Part shown: positions 8,788 through 16,631 of the stretch, piece by piece | How the letters are laid out: each line of letters opens with the position of its first letter | Position numbering within the stretch: position 1 is the first letter of the stretch | Notes under the pieces: model-generated | What the model was told of the DNA's origin: nothing | Seen by the model: the letters and a program-made list of their open reading frames with translations, nothing else | The model's database searches: none | Source of the DNA: Prevotellaceae bacterium UBA2852 | GTDB lineage: Bacteria > Bacteroidota > Bacteroidia > Bacteroidales > Bacteroidaceae | Direction of reading: 5' to 3' | DNA length: 56,645 nucleotides | Assembly: GCA_002350855.1 (NCBI GenBank) | Contig: DEFM01000013.1 | Location: 1 to 56,645, forward strand | Position numbers and translations under genes: made by a program

Positions 8788-11616
8788 ATGTCAATATTTA
8801 GTTGGATTTTCAGTTCGGCTTCAAAAGATGAAGACTCAGAAGAATATAAGTCTTCAGAGTTATCTCGTCTACTTGATTTCGAGAAAGAACTTGAGAGTCT
8901 ATTAAATACTGATGCATATATCGCTCGACGTGATTACAAAAATTTGTGCGACAGTTATTCGGAGATATACAACCAATTCTCTACACTAAAGAAATCCAAG
9001 ACATTAGACTATTATTGCTCGCAGAATCATATAGACATTCAACGTATAGAGGACTTTCTAGCAACATACAGCGATCTATGTAAGAATGAAAGTGCTGAGA
9101 TTGTGACTCTTCATAACAAGTATTTCTTAGAAAAACATCTTATATCAGATAAAGAGTATCTTGATAATGTACTAAAGAAAGTAGATCCTGCAATTAATCT
9201 GGATGACGAACAACGTCGTGTGGTACTATCAGACGAAGACTATACGTTAGTGATAGCTGGAGCGGGTGCTGGAAAAACCACTACGGTGGCTGCAAAGGTG
9301 AAATACCTAGTAGAGAAGAAGGGAATATTACCAGAACAGATTCTTGTGATTTCGTTTACCAATAAAGCGGTTGGTGAATTGCGTTCAAAAATCAATAAGG
9401 CTTTAAAGATAGACTGTCCAGTTACGACATTCCATAAGACAGGATATGCAATCCTGCGACGTAAGGACGAAGAACGCAAACTGATAGTTGATGGTGGCTT
9501 TATGTTTAATGTTATCAGCAATTATCTAAAAGGTAACATTTTGGAGAATCCTGAACTGGTAGACAAGCTGATTCTTTTCTTTGGAAGCTACTTCGATGCG
9601 CCATACGAAGGTGATGACCTGAACACTTTCTTTAACTACATTGCAAAGGCAGACTTCTCAACGCTTCGTGGCAACATGAGCGAATACACAGAAGAAATAA
9701 TTAGTAAGCGAACAGGCAATCGAGTAACCATTGCACGAGAGACTCTACGTTCGTCTCAGGAAGTCAGAATTGCCAATTTCCTATATCTAAATAATATTGA
9801 CTATGTTTACGAAAAACCTTATCCATATAATATCCTCTATTCGCACAAACCATATACTCCAGACTTCACAATAACTCAAGAAGACAAAGTTGCATATATT
9901 GAACACTTTGGCATAACTGAGGATGGAAGAAATAACAGATATACATCTGAAGAACTTGAGCGATATAAAAATGCTATAAACGACAAAGTAAAGCTCCATC
10001 GAAAGCACAAGACAGACTTAATTTATACTTTCTCTCAGTATAATGATGGCCGAGACTTGTTGGAGCATCTTAATGAACAGTTGATAGAACATGGCTTTAA
10101 GTTGGAAGAAAGGCCCGCTAAGGAAGTGTTTGAAAAAATCGTCAATACAGAAGAAAACCGTTACATCGCAAACTTAGTTAAGTTAGTATGTACATTTATT
10201 CAGAATTTCAAGACAAATGGGTTTTCTTTTGAGAAATTTGACTCATTCAAATATAAGACGAATAACGTCAGAACAAAACTGTTTCTTGACATTTGTGAGC
10301 AATGCTATCATGAATACACTAAACGCTTGAAAGAGAAAAATGCCATTGATTTCGAAGACATGATTAATGATTCTGCCAAAATCATACATGAGCAAGAAAT
10401 AAACGGCAAGAAATTGGATTTCAAGTATATCATAGTCGACGAGTATCAGGATATTTCTCGTCAACGCTTTAATCTGACAAAAGAACTAAGTAATCTTTGT
10501 AATGCCAAGATTATTGCCGTAGGTGATGACTGGCAATCCATCTACGCCTATGCCGGTTCCGATATAACCTTGTTTACTCATTTCAAAGAGGCTTTTGGTT
10601 ACGGATTAGAACTTAGTATTACGAAAACATATCGTAATGCTCAGGAGGTCATAGACATCGCAGGAGGCTTTATACAGAAGAATACTTCTCAAATAAAGAA
10701 AGCGCTCGTATCTCCTAAACACATTCAGAATCCGGTGGTTATTGAGACCTATACAGAAGAAGTGGACAGAAAACAATATGAAGGAAAAGGCGGTAAGTAT
10801 TTTCTGATAGGAAAAACTGTGGAAACCGTTATAAAACATATTCTTCAGGAAAATCCCCAATCATCAATACTCCTTTTGGGAAGATATGGTTTTGATGCTT
10901 ACAATTTAGGACGTTCGTCTGATTTCGTTTATGACGAGAAAACAGGTAATCTTTATTCTAATACGTTTAAAGACAAACCCATCGAATTTATGACTGTACA
11001 TCGAGCCAAAGGACTTGGTTATGACAACGTCATCATTATCAATGCTCGTAACGAGGTTTATGGATTTCCTTCACAAGTACAGGAAGACCCTGTATTGAAG
11101 TATGTAGTAAAAGACGATCATTCTATTGAGTACGCTGAAGAACGAAGGCTGTTCTATGTAGCACTAACCAGAACAAAGAATCGGGTATATATTGTTGCCC
11201 CCAAAGAACATCCTTCTGAATTTGTGACGGAACTACTTAACGACTATCATTCGAGTATTAAAGTTCATGGGGATTTAGTTCTCGATGAGACCACAGACAC
11301 GCAAGCAGTGAAGAAATGCCCTATTTGTGGATATCCTTTGCAACTCAGATACAAGAAGGCTTACGGCTTGAAATTGTGGATATGCTCTAACGAACCTGAG
11401 ATGTGCGATTTCATGACAAATAATCTAAAGGGAGGCGAGTTGCCAATTATGAAATGCGACAAATGTCGCGATGGCTATATGATTGTGAAGGAAGGAAAGG
11501 GGTTGCCTTTCCTTGGATGCACCAATTATAATGCAGATGGCTCTGGCTGTAACAACATGATTTCAAAAGATACCTATGTAAAGTTGTATAGGAAGGCAAA
11601 GAATGACACTTTGTGA
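8788..11616 (+). CDS. UvrD/HelD-like superfamily 1 helicase with nuclease-like insert and zinc fingers
   Basis: A 942-aa SF1A helicase. Walker A is GAGAGKTT near residue 157, motif II is VDEYQD near 551, motif III is GDDWQSIYAYAGSD, motif V is TVHRAKGLGYDNV and motif VI is VALTRTKNRVY. The GDDWQ..Y signature is typical of E. coli helicase IV (HelD). Between motifs Ia and II lies a segment with PDFTI followed by YIEHFGI (about 357-375), which looks like a PD-(D/E)XK-fold core with ExF instead of ExK. The C-terminus carries two CxxC...C zinc-finger modules (CPICG from about 843, and CDKCR) like those of topoisomerase I. It overlaps the next gene by 14 bases and heads a three-gene operon. Defence or repair function is inferred. 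Confidence 0.9.
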   Translation: MSIFSWIFSSASKDEDSEEYKSSELSRLLDFEKELESLLNTDAYIARRDYKNLCDSYSEIYNQFSTLKKSKTLDYYCSQNHIDIQRIEDFLATYSDLCKNESAEIVTLHNKYFLEKHLISDKEYLDNVLKKVDPAINLDDEQRRVVLSDEDYTLVIAGAGAGKTTTVAAKVKYLVEKKGILPEQILVISFTNKAVGELRSKINKALKIDCPVTTFHKTGYAILRRKDEERKLIVDGGFMFNVISNYLKGNILENPELVDKLILFFGSYFDAPYEGDDLNTFFNYIAKADFSTLRGNMSEYTEEIISKRTGNRVTIARETLRSSQEVRIANFLYLNNIDYVYEKPYPYNILYSHKPYTPDFTITQEDKVAYIEHFGITEDGRNNRYTSEELERYKNAINDKVKLHRKHKTDLIYTFSQYNDGRDLLEHLNEQLIEHGFKLEERPAKEVFEKIVNTEENRYIANLVKLVCTFIQNFKTNGFSFEKFDSFKYKTNNVRTKLFLDICEQCYHEYTKRLKEKNAIDFEDMINDSAKIIHEQEINGKKLDFKYIIVDEYQDISRQRFNLTKELSNLCNAKIIAVGDDWQSIYAYAGSDITLFTHFKEAFGYGLELSITKTYRNAQEVIDIAGGFIQKNTSQIKKALVSPKHIQNPVVIETYTEEVDRKQYEGKGGKYFLIGKTVETVIKHILQENPQSSILLLGRYGFDAYNLGRSSDFVYDEKTGNLYSNTFKDKPIEFMTVHRAKGLGYDNVIIINARNEVYGFPSQVQEDPVLKYVVKDDHSIEYAEERRLFYVALTRTKNRVYIVAPKEHPSEFVTELLNDYHSSIKVHGDLVLDETTDTQAVKKCPICGYPLQLRYKKAYGLKLWICSNEPEMCDFMTNNLKGGELPIMKCDKCRDGYMIVKEGKGLPFLGCTNYNADGSGCNNMISKDTYVKLYRKAKNDTL

Positions 11617-14600
11617 CATTAAGGTGATTATAACGAAATTGAAGAATATGATTGAACTTGGTCTATACGAGCAGATAATCAACAAATTGTTTGAAGTAAA
11701 ACTTGATGAACTGAATCATCAAGAATACTTCATTGGCAAACGTTCTATCACCAAAGACAACGTTGCAAAATATCTGTCTCGATACCTCTTCGGATTGTTT
11801 GAGGAAGTGTTTTCTCAGTTTAATCAGGACGATGAGAGTGTAGAGAAAGCCATAAAGCTGGCCAATGATATAATCAAGCAATTAGCGCAAAACTTTAATA
11901 TTGAGAATACAAATCTGTTGTCAGCGAAATCAGAGATATTAACTGCTGTAGTTGACAAGACCAAGTGTGAGTTCCCAGATATAGCTGAACACATTCAAGA
12001 GATTACGCCTATCACTTCACTTGTACACAGCACATTGTTTACAGGTTCAAGCAAACAAGTATCATTAGAGAGTGAATTGAAACGCGAGATTTTGTCGGCA
12101 GACGAAATCTGTCTTTTGGTGTCTTTTATAAAAAGCTCAGGAATAAATCTTATCTATAACCAGTTGCGAGATTATACCCAGAGCGGAAAGAGTTTAAAGA
12201 TTATTACCACAACCTATACTCGCGCAACAGAATTTAATGCAATTAGGAAATTGGCCACTTTGCCAAATACTGAGATAAAGATTTCTTATAACTCAGATAT
12301 TGACCGGCTACATGCTAAGGCCTATCTATTTCTGAGGAATACCGGCTTCCATACAGCTTACGTAGGTTCGTCTAATCTCTCTGGGGCTGCATTGACAGAA
12401 GGACTGGAGTGGAATGTGAAAGTAACCCAACAGGAGTTGCCGCATATCATTAAAGAGATAAGGCATGCATTTGATTCATATTGGAACGACTCGCTATTTG
12501 AGACATTCGTCTCTGGCAGAGATGATGAGAGATTAAAAGCTGCTTTGTCTGGCCTTGAAACAGAGACCATTGATTATAGCGTGCTCGACTTGATGAAAGC
12601 ACACGACTATCAGAATGAAGTTCTAGAAAAGCTAAAGTTGGAGCGGGAAGTGTTTGGACATTATCGGAATCTTGTTGTGGCAGCCACAGGAACAGGTAAA
12701 ACCGTTATCGCAGCTTTTGACTATAAGAACTTCAGAGAACAACATCAGCGAGCAAACTTCTTATTCATTGCACATAGAGAAGAAATCTTAAAACAAGCAT
12801 GCCGCACATTCAGAATTGTTTTGCAAGACGAGAACTTTGGTGATTTATGGTATGGTGGCGTAGAACCTCAGGGGTTTACACATTTATTTGCTTCAAAGGA
12901 CTTGCTGAATAATCGTTTGAATTATTTAGATATTGCAGAGGATTTTTTTGATTATATCATCTTCGATGAGGTTCATCATATCGCGGCCGATTCTTATAGA
13001 AAGATTTTAAGTCGGTTTAAACCAAAGATTCTTCTTGGTCTAACAGCGACGCCAGAACGTATGGATGGAGAAGATATCACCAAAGACTTTGATGGTAAGA
13101 TATCTGCAGAAATTCGTCTTGATGATGCGTTGAATAATCGTCTTTTGGCTCCATTCCATTACTATGGTATCACGGATCGCGTAGACTTGAGAACGGTTCC
13201 TTGGAGAGGCGGGAAATATGTAATTTCAGAATTGTCAAAAATCTACACCTCAAACGATTTGCGAACAGGCTTAATCTTAAGGAAAATTGAGGAATATCTG
13301 CCCAATTATTCTAATGTGAGAGCCTTGTGTTTCTGTGTTGACGTTGACCATGCTAAAAATATGGCAGCTAAGTTTCAGTTGGCAGGATTGAAGTCCGCCT
13401 ATCTTGTTAGCGATAATGGTGCAGAGCGCGAAAAATGGAGCAGGAGATTAAAAGAGAAGAAGATTAACTATCTCTTTGTCGTTGACATGTTCAATGAGGG
13501 TGTCGATATTCCAGAAGTAGATACCATTTTGTTCTTACGTCCCACGGAGAGTCTTACGGTGTTTCTGCAGCAGTTTGGACGCGGGCTTCGTAAAGCAGAG
13601 GGTAAGGAGTTTGTGACGATTCTTGACTTTGTAGGACATTGCAACAAGGAGTTTAATTATACAGACCGATTCAGAAGGTTGATAGGCCGCTCTTCTATGA
13701 GTGTTGTAGAGGAACTGGAAAAAGATTTCCCACACCTTCCGTTTGGTTGTCATATCACCCTTGAGAAAAAGGCAAAAGAGTTTATCCTTGAAAATATCAA
13801 GGCTGCAATCAATTCATTCCGTAGAGATAGATTCATTACTTGGATACAGACATACCATAGCGAAACCAACAAGCCTCTAACGTTGACGAATTTCCTCTAT
13901 CTACATCAAATTCCGATAGAGAAATTCTATAAGGCCTTTACCTGGAATTCTCTGCTTCAACAGGCAGGAAAGATTCAGCACCAATCTCGTTTTGAAAAAG
14001 AGTTGCGTCGAGCAGTATATAAGAAATGGTTATCTACAGACTCCTATACCTATTTCTCATTCTTAGAAAAATTATCAGAGAGTGAATTTAAGGTTAATGT
14101 TGGAACAATGAATTATGTAGAACAGAAAATGGCTCTGATGTTCTATTATGACATGTTCCAAGAAGAAGGTTGCTATGCAAACTTACAAAGTATGTTTGAT
14201 GATCTCTCTCAAGATGATTTGTTCTGTACTGAAATGAGAGAACTTATAGTTCATCTTAAGAACAGATGCGAAGCTTACGAAATGGCGGATAACTCAATCA
14301 TAATGAATTTGCCTTTGAAGTTGCATGGTGTGTATACAAAGGATCAAATCCTTGTTGCTATTGGCACATCAACTCTAGAAAAGAAATCATCATGTCGAGA
14401 AGGTTGTGAAAGAAATAAACGCTTGAACCTTGAAGCGATGTTTGTAGATATTATCAAGGATAGAGGAGAGGGATCAAGTACTAATTATAATGATTTCGCT
14501 ATTAATGAATCATTGTTTAATTGGGAAACTCAGAATAAAGTAAGTCCAACTTCCCAAGCTGGTCAGAACTACATAAATCAGACTCAAACAATGCTTCTGT

Positions 14601-14779
14601 TTGTTCGTCAACAAGATAGTTATCCAGAAGATAAGGGCAGAACAATGGGCTTTACATATCTTGGAGAAGTAAAATTAGTTAAGTGGCAAGGTGCAAAGCC
14701 AATGGAAATCATATGGCGTTTGAAAACACCAATGCCAGCATCAATGTTGAATATAGCAAAACATAGAGCAGTAGGATAA
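11603..14779 (+). CDS. PLD-nuclease / DEAD-box helicase / DUF3427 protein
   Basis: A 1058-aa multidomain SF2 enzyme. A phospholipase-D-like nuclease half is marked by HAKAYLF (about residue 236, HxK) and GSSNLSGAAL. The helicase core has GTGKT (about 363), the DEVHH box (about 454), LLGLTATPERMDG and the motif VI region QFGRGLRKAEGK. The C-terminal third contains DUF3427-like sequence (GMNYVEQK..., YTKDQILVAIG). PLD-SF2-DUF3427 proteins are widespread and resemble restriction-type enzymes; their role is usually guessed as defence. The start overlaps the helicase stop by 14 bases; a second in-frame ATG lies at 11651. The stop and the NUDIX start share one base (TAATG). Confidence 0.9.
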   Translation: MTLCDIKVIITKLKNMIELGLYEQIINKLFEVKLDELNHQEYFIGKRSITKDNVAKYLSRYLFGLFEEVFSQFNQDDESVEKAIKLANDIIKQLAQNFNIENTNLLSAKSEILTAVVDKTKCEFPDIAEHIQEITPITSLVHSTLFTGSSKQVSLESELKREILSADEICLLVSFIKSSGINLIYNQLRDYTQSGKSLKIITTTYTRATEFNAIRKLATLPNTEIKISYNSDIDRLHAKAYLFLRNTGFHTAYVGSSNLSGAALTEGLEWNVKVTQQELPHIIKEIRHAFDSYWNDSLFETFVSGRDDERLKAALSGLETETIDYSVLDLMKAHDYQNEVLEKLKLEREVFGHYRNLVVAATGTGKTVIAAFDYKNFREQHQRANFLFIAHREEILKQACRTFRIVLQDENFGDLWYGGVEPQGFTHLFASKDLLNNRLNYLDIAEDFFDYIIFDEVHHIAADSYRKILSRFKPKILLGLTATPERMDGEDITKDFDGKISAEIRLDDALNNRLLAPFHYYGITDRVDLRTVPWRGGKYVISELSKIYTSNDLRTGLILRKIEEYLPNYSNVRALCFCVDVDHAKNMAAKFQLAGLKSAYLVSDNGAEREKWSRRLKEKKINYLFVVDMFNEGVDIPEVDTILFLRPTESLTVFLQQFGRGLRKAEGKEFVTILDFVGHCNKEFNYTDRFRRLIGRSSMSVVEELEKDFPHLPFGCHITLEKKAKEFILENIKAAINSFRRDRFITWIQTYHSETNKPLTLTNFLYLHQIPIEKFYKAFTWNSLLQQAGKIQHQSRFEKELRRAVYKKWLSTDSYTYFSFLEKLSESEFKVNVGTMNYVEQKMALMFYYDMFQEEGCYANLQSMFDDLSQDDLFCTEMRELIVHLKNRCEAYEMADNSIIMNLPLKLHGVYTKDQILVAIGTSTLEKKSSCREGCERNKRLNLEAMFVDIIKDRGEGSSTNYNDFAINESLFNWETQNKVSPTSQAGQNYINQTQTMLLFVRQQDSYPEDKGRTMGFTYLGEVKLVKWQGAKPMEIIWRLKTPMPASMLNIAKHRAVG

Positions 14780-15156
14780 TGAAACAGATAGAAGTCGTAG
14801 CTGCAATCATACACGATAACGAAGGCCGTATCTTCGCCACTCAGCGAGGATATGGCGACTATAAGGACGGATGGGAATTCCCTGGCGGAAAGATGGAAGA
14901 AGGAGAGACACCGGAAGAGGCTCTGAAGCGTGAGATATGGGAGGAACTGGAAACAAGAATCGTGGTGGAACGTTTGGTGCAAACCGTAGAGTGGGACTAT
15001 TCCAAATTCCACCTAACCATGCATTGTTTTTGGTGCCATGTGGAGAGTGGTAGTCTGACGTTGAAGGAGCATGAGGCTGCACGGTGGCTGACTAAAGAAC
15101 AATTGGACAGCGTCGAGTGGTTGCCCGCCGACAAAGTGGTGGTTGAGCTATTGTAG
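14779..15156 (+). CDS. NUDIX hydrolase, MutT-like NTP pyrophosphohydrolase
   Basis: A 125-aa protein with a complete Nudix box at residues 36-58 (GGKMEEGE...REIWEEL). The box supplies the metal-binding glutamates that hydrolyse a nucleoside diphosphate linked to another group. Size and the N-terminal VVAAIIHDNEGRIFATQR match MutT/8-oxo-dGTP-type enzymes. It starts on the last base of the upstream helicase stop, so it is translationally coupled to the PLD-DEAD-DUF3427 protein, which points to a shared pathway such as nucleotide cleaning or signal degradation. It converges on the macrodomain gene with a 12-base gap. Confidence 0.92.
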   Translation: MKQIEVVAAIIHDNEGRIFATQRGYGDYKDGWEFPGGKMEEGETPEEALKREIWEELETRIVVERLVQTVEWDYSKFHLTMHCFWCHVESGSLTLKEHEAARWLTKEQLDSVEWLPADKVVVELL

Positions 15157-15168
15157 AAGAAGTTTTCT

Positions 15169-15966
15169 TTATCTCTTAGCGAACGGCGAGTTGCTAACAT
15201 CCCCATGAGTATCCATTGGAAACTCCACTACCTCGAAGTTATAGTTCTTAAGTAACGAATAGAACACTCTTGCAACAACCTCCATAGGGTTCTTGAAAGC
15301 ACCACACCCCCAGGCACCAAGTATCAATACCTCTACCCTCTCCTTCGCTGCCACATCCAGAATCTTCTTGATGCGCGAGGTAATCAACTCTACATAATTG
15401 GCAGGCATAGGTGCCCTCTGCAGTTCAGGCGCAGCACACGAAATCACATCCACTTTATACCATTCGCTCCGTTCCATGATTCTTGGATAGACAGGAGCCG
15501 TTCTCTCATCCGTCTTGAATACCACCACGTCAGGCGTATATATCAAGTCGTCATTACCCAAGTAGTCTATCTCACCAACTTCAAATTGGCGCATGTGCTT
15601 CTGATAAAACGGCATACGCATGGCTTGCAGACAAGGCAACAGTGTCGAGCATCTGCAAAGCGATTCTTCCTGAGCCCCAGAGCTAAAAGGAGCTCCACCT
15701 ATTGCATGGTTATCGGCAAAGTTCAACACTGCCGTTTTCTTACCCTTATAGGCTTTAGCTGCCTCAAAGCTTCTCTTGCCAGAGCAAATATACTTCGTCT
15801 GGCTGTTCTCAACTTTCGGCTGGTCAATGTTTTCCTCTTGAGCCACCATATACTGTCGCTCTATCGAATGCTTCACTGCCTCTATCAATTCCTCATCCGA
15901 TTCATAGCGAATCTTGGTGTCTATCATCACCTCCCAGTTAATCTCTCTGTAATTCATCTTTTGCAT
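15169..15966 (-). CDS. TIGR02452-type microbial poly(ADP-ribose) glycohydrolase-like protein
   Basis: A 265-aa macrodomain-fold protein. The catalytic loop of bacterial PARGs (GGG-x6-8-QEE) is present near residues 88-100 as GGAPFSSGAQEES, with Ala in the third Gly place. Other family marks are AVLNFADNHAIGGAPFSSG and ILGAWGCGAFKNP. The family removes ADP-ribose from proteins or nucleic acids. The start at 15966 follows the stop of the upstream gene by 19 bases, so both form one operon. A second Met three codons in (MNYREINW) is an alternative start. ADP-ribose metabolism is known from phage defence and toxin-antitoxin systems, but the partner here is unclear. Confidence 0.85.
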   Translation of the reverse strand: MQKMNYREINWEVMIDTKIRYESDEELIEAVKHSIERQYMVAQEENIDQPKVENSQTKYICSGKRSFEAAKAYKGKKTAVLNFADNHAIGGAPFSSGAQEESLCRCSTLLPCLQAMRMPFYQKHMRQFEVGEIDYLGNDDLIYTPDVVVFKTDERTAPVYPRIMERSEWYKVDVISCAAPELQRAPMPANYVELITSRIKKILDVAAKERVEVLILGAWGCGAFKNPMEVVARVFYSLLKNYNFEVVEFPMDTHGDVSNSPFAKR

Positions 15967-15985
15967 AGCACTATTAATTTTTCGT

Positions 15986-16435
15986 TTATTTCCCCTCTCT
16001 CATAACTTTAAACACATCCAGCATGTGCTGCAGGTTCTCTTCGGTCATCGGTATTGCAGATCGTGTCTGCTTGCGCTTACGCTTACCATCCAGGCTAATG
16101 TTGAAATACACCTTAAAGGGTGGTATAGTCGAGAACTTCATAAACTCCGCAGGTGTAAACTCTCGGAACTCATAATCACTATCCTGATGACGGATGGCAA
16201 TCACAAAGCGATAGTACTCTGGTGTCTTCAAGGCTTGCTCCCACTCTGTCAGCGTTGCTGCCCCAAAGCAAGTGTCATCATGGTCAGTCAACTTAATCTC
16301 ATAATACCATGTCACACCATTCTTCTGTGCCACGATATCTGCCGGCTTTGCCTTTACCTCTGCGGTATTAAAGCCCTCTTTCAGCAACTTCTCAATAAAC
16401 TTCTGTTTTACTTCAACGTCCGATTTGAATGCCAT
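15986..16435 (-). CDS. Small PD-(D/E)XK-fold, DUF3883-like protein
   Basis: A 149-aa protein. The central part reads AKPADIVAQKNG then WYYEIKLTDHDD, a D...ExK pattern on predicted beta strands that fits a restriction-endonuclease-like core. TEWEQALKTPEYYRFVIAI afterwards resembles DUF3883 domains, which are often found on defence proteins. The C-terminus (KRKRKQTR) is very basic. It is the first gene of a two-gene operon with the PARG-like protein. Whether it cuts DNA cannot be told; D and ExK residues are kept. Confidence 0.65.
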   Translation of the reverse strand: MAFKSDVEVKQKFIEKLLKEGFNTAEVKAKPADIVAQKNGVTWYYEIKLTDHDDTCFGAATLTEWEQALKTPEYYRFVIAIRHQDSDYEFREFTPAEFMKFSTIPPFKVYFNISLDGKRKRKQTRSAIPMTEENLQHMLDVFKVMREGK

Positions 16436-16478
16436 AGTCTAATCATTTTTAAGGTGAATAACTTATTTATTTCACTTG

Positions 16479-16486
16479 CAAATATA
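16479..16486 (-). promoter_or_regulatory. -7 promoter box
   Basis: TATATTTG on the minus strand upstream of the PD-(D/E)XK/PARG operon, 43 bases from the ATG at 16435. Confidence 0.65.
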
Positions 16487-16592
16487 CACATTATTCCGGA
16501 ATTTCAAATGATTCTAATACATATGAATAAACCGGATAAATCAAAATATACACATTTTCTACTAAAATATTTCTTTTTTCAAAGTTTATGCG

Positions 16593-16600
16593 TATCTTTG
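16593..16600 (+). promoter_or_regulatory. -7 promoter box
   Basis: TATCTTTG, 31 bases before the ATG at 16632. It is divergent from the box at 16479-16486. Confidence 0.7.
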
Positions 16601-16631
16601 CAATAGAAAAAATTACTAATAACTAAATCAT

